From Lewinellaceae bacterium (lineage in GTDB: Bacteria; Bacteroidota; Bacteroidia; Chitinophagales; Saprospiraceae): 47,517 nt of DNA. How positions within the stretch are numbered: the stretch's first letter is position 1; each line of letters begins with the position of its first letter. The notes beneath the pieces were generated by a model, which ran no database searches, was not told where the DNA came from, and saw nothing but the letters and a program-made list of their open reading frames with translations. The position numbers and the translations under genes are program-made. This document shows, in pieces, positions 1-12,406 of the stretch. The stretch covers positions 1-47,517 of the forward strand of contig JADJSY010000015.1 of the NCBI GenBank assembly GCA_016711435.1. Direction: 5' to 3'.

Positions 1-2311
<2,311 letters not shown>

Positions 2312-2321
2312 ATCTTTAATT

Positions 2322-3758
<1,437 letters not shown>

Positions 3759-3842
3759 AAAAACAGATGGAGCAGTACAGGTAGTTGTACTTTAAGTTTC
3801 CACTAAAAAATAATTTATCATTGCTAATTCATCACTCTGAAT

Positions 3843-4373
3843 ATGGCTACTGAAAGTAAAAAAGTCCTTTACGGCCTGTATAACGACGAAGAAGACCTGA
3901 AAGGCGCCGTGCGGGCAGCAAGCGCTGCACACCTGGATATTATGGATGTGTATACGCCTTTCCCGGTACACGGATTGGATCCGATTCTGGGATTGAAAGA
4001 AAGCCGTCTGCACTACCTCGGGTTTATCTATGGTGCGATCGGCGCTATATTCGGGTTTATGACAATGACCTGGATTTTCACCCGCGACTGGCCGATTGTA
4101 TTCGGCGGTAAGCCATACTGGTCTGTACCGGCGTTTATCCCGATCACCTTTGAATTGACGGTGTTGTTTGCAGCATGGGGCATGACCATTACCTTTTATA
4201 CCATTTGCGGTATGTGGCCAGGCGTACAGGCAAAATCACTCGATCATCGCATTACGGATGATAAGTTTTGCCTTGCCTTTGATGTAACGGAATCTTCAGC
4301 CAGTGACGTGGATCACCTGAAAGGCTTTTTTGCCCAAAGCCAGGCTGCGGAGGTGAATGTGAAAACGATTTAG
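3843..4373 (+). CDS. actD: Alternative complex III subunit ActD (DUF3341)
   Basis: This 176-residue protein matches the DUF3341 family, the ActD subunit. It has a soluble N-terminal half starting with a short strand and the motif LYNDEEDLKGAV, then two transmembrane helices (about residues 60-80 and 100-122) and a soluble C-terminal tail. ActD is an accessory membrane subunit of unknown mechanistic role in the complex. Its place between actC and actE is the standard operon order. The start at 3843 is the only ATG giving the conserved N-terminus. Confidence 0.95.
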   Translation: MATESKKVLYGLYNDEEDLKGAVRAASAAHLDIMDVYTPFPVHGLDPILGLKESRLHYLGFIYGAIGAIFGFMTMTWIFTRDWPIVFGGKPYWSVPAFIPITFELTVLFAAWGMTITFYTICGMWPGVQAKSLDHRITDDKFCLAFDVTESSASDVDHLKGFFAQSQAAEVNVKTI

Positions 4374-4376
4374 GAT

Positions 4377-4440
4377 GTTGAGATTGTTGAGGGGTTGAGA
4401 TTGTTGAGTGATGTACACCTCAACCCTCAACAATCTCAAC
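4377..4440. repeat. Tandem-word inverted repeat between actD and actE
   Basis: Left arm 4377-4399 and right arm 4419-4440 pair over 22 bp with one bulged G. The arms are made of the words GTTGAGATT and GTTGAGGG. The element starts four bases after the actD stop codon and is followed by a related word (CATCAACCC) to about 4453. The same words recur at 8678-8700, 13938-14095 and 32868-32930. Confidence 0.8.
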
Positions 4441-4494
4441 TCCTCATCAACCCTTAACAAACAATATTTCAACGAATCAACAATAAGATAATCA

Positions 4495-5298
4495 ATGAAA
4501 TACGCAATTGGCGCTATTCTCGGAGTCGCTTTATTCGCCTGGCTTTTTTCCCTGTGTTCGCCGCCGGGTAAAAACAAAACAGGACACGAATACATGCCGG
4601 ATATGTATCACCAGGTGGCCTACGAAGCCAACCAGTACAGTGCATACTACTGGAACCACTGGGATGATAAAAGTGTGCGCACGAAGGCCGAATTGTCTCA
4701 ACCGCGCGGCAATGTGGACGGAACGGTTGCGCGTGGCATGACGGGTGTGTATTACACCGGGGCAGGCGCCCTGGATGTAGTTCGCGGAAAAAATGCTTCC
4801 AATGCCATCGCCGTACAACCCAACGGTCATGCGCCGTTTTACTACCAGAATACGGAAGAAGACCGCCTGGCCTGCGAACAACAAATGATCGGCAATCCGT
4901 TCCCCATTACACAGGATGGACTGGATCGCGCCAAACCACTGTACAATATTTACTGCGGCGTTTGCCACGGCGAAAAGGGCGACGGACAAGGCTGGTTAGT
5001 TACCATGCCCGACAGCAAATATCCGGCGCAACCTAAAAACCTCATGGGCGACGACATGATCAGCGCCGGAAACGGCCGCTATTATTTCGGTATCGTGTAT
5101 GGCAAAAACGTAATGGGCGGGTATACCGACAAACTTTCTTTCGAGGAGCGCTGGCAGGTTATCCATTACATTCGCTCTTTGCAGGCCAAATCAAAAAGTT
5201 TAGAGTACAGTGAAACGGCCAATACCCTGAGCAATATTGAACAACCGGCAAAAGGTACTGCATCCGGCCCGGCCCGGGCAGGCGCTGTTATACAGTAA
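4495..5298 (+). CDS. actE: Alternative complex III monohaem cytochrome c subunit ActE
   Basis: This 267-residue c-type cytochrome has one haem-binding motif, CGVCH at residues 154-158, followed by GEKGDGQG, and a candidate axial methionine in NVMGGYTDKLS. The N-terminus is a lipoprotein-type signal with the lipobox LFSLC (Cys21), so the mature protein is probably lipid-anchored on the periplasmic side. In the complex, ActE takes electrons from the ActA/ActB side and passes them towards cytochrome oxidase. The residues from 70 to 130 precede the haem domain, as usual for this family. Confidence 0.95.
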   Translation: MKYAIGAILGVALFAWLFSLCSPPGKNKTGHEYMPDMYHQVAYEANQYSAYYWNHWDDKSVRTKAELSQPRGNVDGTVARGMTGVYYTGAGALDVVRGKNASNAIAVQPNGHAPFYYQNTEEDRLACEQQMIGNPFPITQDGLDRAKPLYNIYCGVCHGEKGDGQGWLVTMPDSKYPAQPKNLMGDDMISAGNGRYYFGIVYGKNVMGGYTDKLSFEERWQVIHYIRSLQAKSKSLEYSETANTLSNIEQPAKGTASGPARAGAVIQ

Positions 5299-5436
5299 AA
5301 AAGTGCTGAAAGATCAATGTTTTACAAGTTTTATTGTATAGATTGATTTTGCTGTAATACGCAATAAATTTATGAAGCCCGAATACCAAACCTTATTTCA
5401 ACATCAAACTTATCAGGCTCGGCCTGAATTTGCGAT

Positions 5437-6966
5437 ATGAATCTGACCAATACGCAATTCGTATTTGAAAGCAAGACCAAACTCATTCTGATCGGCGGGA
5501 TGGTATTGGGCGCTTTGTGCCTTATTCTTACGGGCCTGAATGACGATGCATACCATACCCGGTTCTGGACCAATTTCCTGCACAACTCGGTGTATTTTAC
5601 AGGCATCGCGTTCACATCCATGTTCTTCCTATCGGCACAGATCACTGCTTTTGCCGGCTGGAATTCATTGATGAAACGCGTGTGGGAGGCTATGAGCATG
5701 TTTATGTGGGTAGGTCTTATCCTTATGGCCATTTTGGTTATAGGCGTATGGGGACATTTCCACCACTTGTACCACTGGAATACACCGGGTATCACAGATC
5801 CGAACAACCCGATTTTTGATAAAATTATCGCCGGGAAAGCAGGTTTCCTTAATGCAAGCTGGTATACCCTCGGTACCCTGGGTTTCCTCGCCATTTGGTT
5901 TTTCTGGGCCTACAACCTTCGCAAGGCGTCGGTCGATCAGGATACCATGGAAACGGAGTCGCTTACCTACTACAGAAAACAGCGCAAATGGGCTGCCTCT
6001 TTCCTGCCGCTGGGCGGTTTTTTGAGCACCGTATTTATCTGGCAGTCGGTCATGTCCATCGACCCGCATTGGTACAGCACCATGTTTGCCTGGTACTCCA
6101 TGATCTCGATGTGGCTGGGAAGTTTGTCGCTGACCATTATGATTATTATTTACCTGAAATCATTGGGTTACCTGGAATATGTGACGCGCGAGCACTTGCA
6201 TGACATCGGTAAGTTTCTGTTTGGTATTTCGGTGTTCTGGACATACCTCTGGTTCGACCAGTTTATGTTGATCTGGTATGCCAACAACGGTGAAGAAACC
6301 ATCTATTTCCGCGAACGTATGGTGCATTACCCGGTTTTGTTCTGGGGCAACCTGTTGCTCAACTTTGTAACGCCGTTCCTGATCCTGATGCGGAATGATA
6401 CCAAACGCAAGTTCGGAACCATGTTTTTTGTGGCATTGATCGTTTTCTTCGGTCACTGGTGGGATTATTTCTACATGATCAAGCCGGGCGCCCGTATTGC
6501 GGCTACCGAAGCCAAAGAAATTTCGGAAGGCACATTTGGAAAACAACATAAAGCAGCTCCGATGGAAGCCGTGCCCACTGAAGAAGCACATACTGCTACC
6601 GCCGGCGAACACGCCGACACCACGGCACACGCTGCGGCAGCACATGAAACGCCCGCAACTGCTCCGGCAGCAGCGGCGCAAGATGCTCCACATGGCGATG
6701 CGGATGCGCATGGCGGTGAACACGGTGATGCGCATGGAGACGGCGTGAAACCATTCATGGCAGGATTCACGCTGCCCGGGTTCCTGGAACTTGGTACCCT
6801 GATCGGTTTCCTGAGTCTTTACTTATTTTTCTTCTTCCATCAATTGTCAAAATCCTCCCTGGTACCCTGGAAGGATCCATATCTGGAAGAAAGTTTACAC
6901 CATGAAACCGGCGCTTTGATCAGCACGGAAGTGGACGAAAAACACGGACATGACGATCATCATTGA
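5437..6966 (+). CDS. actF: Alternative complex III membrane subunit ActF with His-rich insert
   Basis: This 509-residue polytopic protein is ActF, a paralogue of ActC that forms the second large membrane subunit. About nine hydrophobic segments occupy residues 10-350 and one more lies near 445-470 (FLELGTLIGFLSLYLFFFFH). Between the last two lies an Ala/His-rich hydrophilic stretch (about residues 370-440, nt 6540-6760) with blocks such as TTAHAAAAHETPAT and DADAHGGEHGDAHGDG, and the protein ends in EKHGHDDHH. The insert is low-complexity, is not needed for the fold, and would face one side of the membrane as a metal- or proton-binding tether (inference). A 138-base gap separates it from actE, with no clear promoter seen. 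Confidence 0.94.
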   Translation: MNLTNTQFVFESKTKLILIGGMVLGALCLILTGLNDDAYHTRFWTNFLHNSVYFTGIAFTSMFFLSAQITAFAGWNSLMKRVWEAMSMFMWVGLILMAILVIGVWGHFHHLYHWNTPGITDPNNPIFDKIIAGKAGFLNASWYTLGTLGFLAIWFFWAYNLRKASVDQDTMETESLTYYRKQRKWAASFLPLGGFLSTVFIWQSVMSIDPHWYSTMFAWYSMISMWLGSLSLTIMIIIYLKSLGYLEYVTREHLHDIGKFLFGISVFWTYLWFDQFMLIWYANNGEETIYFRERMVHYPVLFWGNLLLNFVTPFLILMRNDTKRKFGTMFFVALIVFFGHWWDYFYMIKPGARIAATEAKEISEGTFGKQHKAAPMEAVPTEEAHTATAGEHADTTAHAAAAHETPATAPAAAAQDAPHGDADAHGGEHGDAHGDGVKPFMAGFTLPGFLELGTLIGFLSLYLFFFFHQLSKSSLVPWKDPYLEESLHHETGALISTEVDEKHGHDDHH

Positions 6967-7107
6967 TTGTGATATAATCATGTGACTGTGCACAATTGTT
7001 GTGACACAGTTTGCTAAATCGACGGAGATGGTTTTGTTCAAATAATTTTAATATTTAGAGCATTTCTATTCAACACTTCGTTCGCTGAGTCTAAAAACTA
7101 AACTTCA

Positions 7108-7115
7108 TACCTTTG
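7108..7115 (+). promoter_or_regulatory. Candidate -7 promoter box for cox2
   Basis: TACCTTTG matches the Bacteroidota -7 consensus TAnnTTTG and ends 24 bases before the cox2 ATG, in a 173-base gap after actF. No good TTTG -33 box is seen at the expected spacing, so the call is tentative. It would separate oxidase transcription from the act operon. Confidence 0.5.
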
Positions 7116-7139
7116 GGTTAAAGGAATAAAATTTTATCA

Positions 7140-8642
7140 ATGACAGGGCTAATTATTCTCCTCTGCGTTATCCTGATTACCATTGTTCTGGTACAAATCG
7201 GGAAAGTAATGGAACTCACCGGCCAGATCAAAGGTGAGTTGGAGGTATTGCGCGACAACAGCAAATGGAATGGCTGGTTATCGCTGGTCTTCATGGTGTT
7301 ATTTCTGGGTGGCGTTATTCTTTCGGCCTGGGCATATCGCAATGAAATGATGGGCTTCGGGCCACACAAAGGCGCCTCTTTACACGGCGACTCACTGGAC
7401 AGCCTTTTTGACTGGACCTTGTTTTTTACCGGGATCGTTTTTGTGATTACACATATCATGTTGTTCTGGTATGCCTACAAATTCCGTTGGAAGGAAGGCC
7501 GTAAAGCAGCGTTTATCTCCCATGACAACCGCCTCGAAGTCATCTGGACCATCGTTCCGGCTGTTGTAATGACCTTTCTGGTAATTCGTGGCCTGGATAC
7601 CTGGAATACCGTAATGGCGGATGTCAACCCCGATGAAGATTACATCGAGATTGAAGCAACCGGTCAGCAATTCAACTGGATGATTCGTTACCCTGGCCCG
7701 GATGGGAAACTGGGTACGCGTAACTACAAGTTGACTACTGCGAATAATCCGCTGGGACTGGATTTCAACGACCCGAAAAGCTGGGATGATATGATGCCAG
7801 GCCAGGAATTGTACTTGCCTCAAGGTAAAAAAGTGCGTGTTCGGATTATTGCCAAAGACGTGCTGCACAGTTTTTTCTTACCCCATTTCCGGGTAAAAAT
7901 GGACGCAGTACCCGGTTTGCCGACCTATTTTGTGTTTACCCCTGTCAAAACGACGGCGGAATACCGCAGCGAATTGCGCAAGTACGAGGAATACAATGTT
8001 CCTGCCGACCCGCTCGACCCAACCGGGCCGAAACGCTGGGAAAAATTTGAATACGAACTGGCTTGCTCAGAGTTGTGCGGCAAAGGCCACTATTCAATGA
8101 AACGGATTTTCCGCGTTGTGTCGAAGGAGGAATTTGATGCCTGGTATAAAACACAGGAGTCATTCTACCTGACGCAGGTTCGTGAAAAAGACGAAGACCC
8201 CAACAAAGGAAAAGTCCTGGATATTGAAGTAGGCACGCGTGCCAAAGCGTTCAGCGAAAGCATGAAAGCAGCCGTCGAATCGACCGATATCGCAGCCAAG
8301 ACGCTGCCGCTCAAATACGTAGGTTTTCAAACGGGTTCTGCGGCACTAACTGCCGACAGCCGCTACGAATTGGACAATCTGGTGACTGCTATGACGGCCT
8401 ATCCTTCCTTAGTGATCGAGGTGGCCGGCCATACTGACAATGTGGGCGACGCGGCGTCTAACCTGACGCTGTCCGCACAACGTGCCGCTGCCGTTGCGAA
8501 ATACCTGACAGACCGGGGGATTCCTGCGAGCCGCCTCCGACCGAGGGGCTACGGCGATACCAAACCCGTTGCTGAAAATGATACGGATGAAAATCGCGCT
8601 AAAAACCGCCGGACGGAATTCACGATTTTGAGTTCTATTTGA
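7140..8642 (+). CDS. coxB: Cytochrome c oxidase subunit II fused to a C-terminal OmpA-like peptidoglycan-binding domain
   Basis: The first about 370 residues are oxidase subunit II, with an N-terminal hydrophobic helix, two further membrane helices (about residues 43-65 and 85-110) and a periplasmic cupredoxin domain. CuA ligands are visible: His243 in VLHSFFLPHF, then Cys309, Glu311, Cys313, His317 and Met320 in CSELCGKGHYSM. A linker of about 40 residues leads to an OmpA domain (about 391-500) with GHTDNVGD, the NLTLSAQRA motif and the terminal NRRTEF. Asp433 and Arg448 sit 15 residues apart, as do the two residues that bind diaminopimelate in OmpA proteins. The CuA domain and the extension both lie in the periplasm, so the topology fits tethering of the oxidase to peptidoglycan. 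No frameshift or stop separates the domains. Known fusions of this subunit carry cytochrome c instead. Confidence 0.93.
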   Translation: MTGLIILLCVILITIVLVQIGKVMELTGQIKGELEVLRDNSKWNGWLSLVFMVLFLGGVILSAWAYRNEMMGFGPHKGASLHGDSLDSLFDWTLFFTGIVFVITHIMLFWYAYKFRWKEGRKAAFISHDNRLEVIWTIVPAVVMTFLVIRGLDTWNTVMADVNPDEDYIEIEATGQQFNWMIRYPGPDGKLGTRNYKLTTANNPLGLDFNDPKSWDDMMPGQELYLPQGKKVRVRIIAKDVLHSFFLPHFRVKMDAVPGLPTYFVFTPVKTTAEYRSELRKYEEYNVPADPLDPTGPKRWEKFEYELACSELCGKGHYSMKRIFRVVSKEEFDAWYKTQESFYLTQVREKDEDPNKGKVLDIEVGTRAKAFSESMKAAVESTDIAAKTLPLKYVGFQTGSAALTADSRYELDNLVTAMTAYPSLVIEVAGHTDNVGDAASNLTLSAQRAAAVAKYLTDRGIPASRLRPRGYGDTKPVAENDTDENRAKNRRTEFTILSSI

Positions 8643-8662
8643 GAAGGTTTGGAAGTTTGAAT

Positions 8663-8725
8663 GTTTGATGGTTTGAATCTCAACAATCTCAACCCTCAAC
8701 ATGCAAGTAGGTTTGATGGTTTGAA
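8663..8725. repeat. Short direct repeats between cox2 and cox1
   Basis: GTTTGATGGTTTGAA occurs at 8663-8677 and again at 8711-8725. Between them lies a run of the words CTCAACAAT and CTCAACCCTCAAC, which also form the arm at 4419-4440. No strong hairpin is seen here, so this looks like a partial version of the composite elements in other gaps. Confidence 0.65.
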
Positions 8726-8798
8726 ATGCCCTTTTGATTAAAGAACACCTAACCCAACGAAGGTTTTACAATACAAAACAATTATAAAACTCCTGGAT

Positions 8799-10652
8799 AT
8801 GGCACAAGATATTACCGCCGTTGAAACACTGGAAGAGAAGTTCACCCAAGAGTTGGGTTATGACGATCATTTCCACGAACACCACCACGGCGATAAGTTT
8901 CAGTCAAATTTTTTGACGCATTATATTTTTAGTACCGACCACAAGATGATCGCCCGTCAGTTCCTGATCACAGGTATCTTTTGGGCTTTTGTGGGCGCTG
9001 CGATGTCGATCGTATTCCGTCTGCAACTGGGTTTCCCGGAAGCGGATATGGCTTGGCTCAGACCAATCCTCGGAAAATGGATTCAGGTGAATGATGCCGG
9101 TATCGGTAAACTCGATCCTGAGTTCTATTATGCCCTGGTGACCATGCACGGCACCATTCTGGTGTTTTTTGTACTGACAGCGGGTTTGAGCGGTACCTTC
9201 TCCAACCTGTTGATTCCGTTGCAGATCGGCGCCCGCGACATGGCTTCTCCACTGTTGAATTCCTTTTCCTACTGGGCGTTTTTCCTCGCCGGTGTGGTCA
9301 TGTTTTTGTCGCTCTTTCTCAGCACCGGTCCATTCTCCGGCGGCTGGACGGCCTATCCGCCGTTGAGCGCTTTACCACAGGCTTCTGATGGTTCTGCTGC
9401 GGGCATGACGATGTGGATTGTTGCGATGGCCTTGTTTATTGTATCTGCGTTGCTGGGCGGTATCAACTATATCACCACGATTCTGAACATGCGTACAAAA
9501 GGTATGAATATGTGGCGTATGCCGCTTCCTATGTGGGCATTCTTCGTGACGGCGGTTTTGGGTGTTTTGTCATTCCCGGTTTTGTTGTCCGGTGTGTTGC
9601 TGCTGATGTTCGACCGCAGTATGGGTACGTCCTTTTACCTGAGTGAAATCGTAGTAGGCGGACAAATCCTGGATCGCGTGGGTGGAAGCCCGATTTTGTT
9701 CCAGCACTTATTCTGGTTCCTGGGTCACCCGGAGGTATATATCATCATTCTTCCGGCGATGGGTATCGTATCAGAGGTTTTGTCGGTCAATGCCCGCAAA
9801 CCGATTTTCGGATACCGCGCCATGGTGTTCTCTATTCTTGCCATCGGTTTCCTGTCGTTCATTGTTTGGGCGCACCACATGTTTATGTCGGGGGTCAATC
9901 CTTTTATAGCCAACTTCTTCGTGATCTTCACCCTGATTATTGCGGTGCCGTCGGCGGTGAAGGTATTTAACTGGATTACAACGGTTTATGGTTCAAACTT
10001 CCGGTTTAACTCTGCCAGTTTGTTCTCGCTCGGTTTTGTTTCGATGTTCATTTCGGGCGGTCTAACGGGTATTTTCCTGGGCAACTCGGCCATCGATATA
10101 CAGATGCACGATACCTATTTTGTGGTAGCGCACTTTCACATTGTAATGGGTATTGCGGCGTTCTTCGGCATGTTTGCAGGGGTTTACCACTGGTTCCCGA
10201 AAATGTTCAGCCGCTACATGAACGAAACGCTGGGTAAAATACACTTCTGGGGTACCATTTTCGGGGCTTATGCCATTTTCTGGCCAATGCACTACACAGG
10301 CATGGCCGGGGTACCGCGCCGTTATTACAGCATCGAAAATTTTGAATCTTTCAAGCACTTTACAGGCCTGAATCAATTTATTACGGTGGCTGCCATTGTT
10401 GTATTTTTCCTACAGATCATATTTATCGTTAACTTCTTCTATTCCATTTTCAGTGGCAGAAAGTTGACGGTTAAGAACCCATGGGGCGCTACAACGCTGG
10501 AATGGACCACGCCTATTGTTCCCGGTCACGGTAACTGGCCGGGCAAATTGCCAACCGTTCAGCGCTGGGCTTATGATTATGGAAAAGACGGGGAGGAATT
10601 TATTCCGCAATACGTGCCGTTGCGAGAAGGCGAACATGATCACGGCCACTGA
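8799..10652 (+). CDS. ctaD: Cytochrome c oxidase subunit I (haem-copper oxidase, A1-type)
   Basis: This 617-residue catalytic subunit has about 12-13 membrane helices. Haem and copper ligands are all present: His117 (MHGT, low-spin haem), His310 (CuB) with Glu312 and cross-link Tyr314 in GHPEVY, His359 and His360 (WAHHMF, CuB), His445 (haem a3) and His447 (haem a) in VAHFH. GHPEVY is the A1-type signature with the D-channel glutamate. It reduces oxygen and pumps protons. Both ends are His-rich (HFHEHHHGD near residue 27 and EHDHGH at the C-terminus). The start at 8799 is the only ATG preceding the conserved N-terminus. Confidence 0.97.
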   Translation: MAQDITAVETLEEKFTQELGYDDHFHEHHHGDKFQSNFLTHYIFSTDHKMIARQFLITGIFWAFVGAAMSIVFRLQLGFPEADMAWLRPILGKWIQVNDAGIGKLDPEFYYALVTMHGTILVFFVLTAGLSGTFSNLLIPLQIGARDMASPLLNSFSYWAFFLAGVVMFLSLFLSTGPFSGGWTAYPPLSALPQASDGSAAGMTMWIVAMALFIVSALLGGINYITTILNMRTKGMNMWRMPLPMWAFFVTAVLGVLSFPVLLSGVLLLMFDRSMGTSFYLSEIVVGGQILDRVGGSPILFQHLFWFLGHPEVYIIILPAMGIVSEVLSVNARKPIFGYRAMVFSILAIGFLSFIVWAHHMFMSGVNPFIANFFVIFTLIIAVPSAVKVFNWITTVYGSNFRFNSASLFSLGFVSMFISGGLTGIFLGNSAIDIQMHDTYFVVAHFHIVMGIAAFFGMFAGVYHWFPKMFSRYMNETLGKIHFWGTIFGAYAIFWPMHYTGMAGVPRRYYSIENFESFKHFTGLNQFITVAAIVVFFLQIIFIVNFFYSIFSGRKLTVKNPWGATTLEWTTPIVPGHGNWPGKLPTVQRWAYDYGKDGEEFIPQYVPLREGEHDHGH

Positions 10653-10669
10653 TTAATAAATAGTTATTC

Positions 10670-10715
10670 GTTATTAGTTATTGGTTATCAACACAAATAA
10701 CCAATAACTAATAAC
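10670..10715. repeat. Perfect 19-bp inverted repeat before ctaB
   Basis: Arms 10670-10688 and 10697-10715 are exact reverse complements with an 8-base loop, made of 7-bp words of the GTTATTA / TAACCAA type. The element is a short version of the outer part of the dispersed 70-bp repeat seen at 13825, 21804, 21904, 26238 and 38084. Confidence 0.85.
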
Positions 10716-10752
10716 TTCTTATACCCAATTTTGCACACTTATTTAACAATAA

Positions 10753-11653
10753 ATGAGTCGTAATCAAGTCAAGTCAGCATATTTGTGGGGAGGTTTTGGC
10801 CAGTCTGTAACAGATTTCGGGGTACTGGTTAAGTTCAAATTGACCCTTTTAGTTCTTTTTTCTGCTGTAATGTCTTATGCTATCGTTGGGAAAGGCAACG
10901 TGAGTTGGGCGGGCATGATACTGCTCACGATGGGCGGCTTTTTTGTAACCGGCGCTGCCAATGCACTCAACCAGGTGCTGGAACGCGAGTACGACCGCCT
11001 GATGCCCCGTACGGCCAATCGCCCTGTGGTGACTGGACGAATGAGTGTATCGACGGCGGTATTACTGGCCGGATTGATGGCTTTACTCGGCATTTCTCTG
11101 CTCACGGTTTTTAATCCGTTGACAGGTTTTTTGGGTACGCTGTCGCTGATCAGTTATGCATTTGTGTATACGCCTATGAAACGCACCACACCCTTATCGG
11201 TGCTGGTTGGGGCGATTCCGGGCGCATTACCGTTGATTATCGGGTGTGTGGCTTATGAAGGATATATTTCTTCCACGGCTTTCATGCTCTTTACCTTGCA
11301 GTTTCTGTGGCAATTTCCCCATTTCTGGGCGGTTGCCTGGGTAGCAGATGACGACTATAAAAAGGCGGGTTTTTACCTCCTGCCTTCTAAAAACGGTGAA
11401 AAAGATAAGACGACGGGTTTGCTTTCTTTCATTTTTTTGTTTGTTGATGGTGGGCAATGCTACGGCAGGGTATTTTATGGGGGAATTGGGGCTGCTTGCT
11501 ATGCTGGTACTGAATACGCTTAATTTGTACTGGGCCTGGTATTGCTGGAAACTTTACAAAACTTGTTCGGGTGCGGCAGCAAAACGGCAGATGTTTATTT
11601 CCTTTATGCATCTTCCGTTTTCACTGATCGTTATTTTGCTCGACCGGTTATAA
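10753..11653 (+). pseudogene. ctaB: Protohaem IX farnesyltransferase (haem O synthase), frame broken at a T7 run
   Basis: The UbiA-type prenyltransferase is read in one frame up to about 11431 and in the next frame from there to the stop at 11651-11653. Removing one T from the seven-T run at 11432-11438 restores a continuous protein of about 299 residues, the normal family length, reading TTGLLSFIFCLLMVGNAT across the join. The first aspartate-rich motif (NALNQVLEREYDRLM, residues about 72-86) and the later DDDYKKAGFYLLP segment are intact. The enzyme makes haem O for the oxidase and is expected in this operon. The indel is more likely a homopolymer sequencing error than real loss. Confidence 0.9.
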
Positions 11654-11731
11654 TTAAAAACAAAAGCGAAGTGCAAAAGGCAATGATTGGATTTGCTGAT
11701 CGGCTTTGAACACTTGCTAAAATAAATAAAG

Positions 11732-12307
11732 ATGGACGCAATGACACCGGAATATAACCGGAGTAAGATACATCAGCACAAGTTTGCCTTGTGGGTGGGG
11801 ATTGGCAGCATCATTATGATGTTCGGCGCTTTTACCAGCGCTTATGTGGTGCGCAGGGCTTCCGGCAACTGGTTTGAATTCAAATTGCCGGATATCTTTT
11901 TGTTGAATACGGCGGTGATCGTGCTGAGCAGTATCACTATTCATTTGTCTTACAAGGCATTTGTGAACGGTGCGGAGAAACGATATAAGGCATTACTGAT
12001 TACGACGTTTTTGCTGGGTATCGCCTTCGTCATTTTGCAGTATTACGGTTGGCAGGCGATGGATGCAATTGGTGCAACATTTACGGTAAACCCTTCGAGT
12101 TCATTTATTTACGTGATTTCAGGGTTGCACGCCGCGCACGTTTTGGGTGGTTTGGGCGCGCTGACAGTCGCTATGGTACACGCGTTTGTTTTGCCTTACA
12201 AACCCACGCCCCGTCGTAAATTGCGCTTTGAACTGGTGGTGCAATACTGGCATTTTGTGGATATTTTGTGGGTGTACCTGATTGTGTTTTTTATGGTACA
12301 ATCCTGA
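11732..12307 (+). CDS. Haem-copper oxidase subunit III family protein (first copy)
   Basis: This 191-residue protein has five predicted membrane helices of the subunit III family. It starts with a short soluble piece and ends with QYWHFVDILWVYLIVFFMV, the typical last helix. It lacks the first two helices of a seven-helix subunit III. A second, longer cox3 follows after a 99-base gap, and tandem cox3-type genes are usual in Bacteroidota oxidase clusters. It is a structural subunit of the inner-membrane oxidase. Confidence 0.92.
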   Translation: MDAMTPEYNRSKIHQHKFALWVGIGSIIMMFGAFTSAYVVRRASGNWFEFKLPDIFLLNTAVIVLSSITIHLSYKAFVNGAEKRYKALLITTFLLGIAFVILQYYGWQAMDAIGATFTVNPSSSFIYVISGLHAAHVLGGLGALTVAMVHAFVLPYKPTPRRKLRFELVVQYWHFVDILWVYLIVFFMVQS

Positions 12308-12357
12308 ACGATTAAATATTGACTGTTCATAACGACTTCGGACCTGCCAAGACTTCT

Positions 12358-12383
12358 GACTTCGCACTGACGACTTCGCACTT
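12358..12383. repeat. 26-bp word, copy 1 (before second cox3)
   Basis: The 26-base stretch at 12358-12383 is identical to 13301-13326 and is itself two tandem copies of the word GACTTCGCACT separated by GAC. Upstream (12333-12357) are diverged copies of the same word. It is not palindromic. Confidence 0.8.
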
Positions 12384-12406
12384 AATAACATAACTGTTTG
12401 ATTATC

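Noticed and set aside
10753..11653. Programmed ribosomal frameshift in ctaB
   Set aside because: No ctaB is known to use one, the shift is a plain T7 run without a stimulatory structure, and similar homopolymer breaks occur elsewhere in the window.
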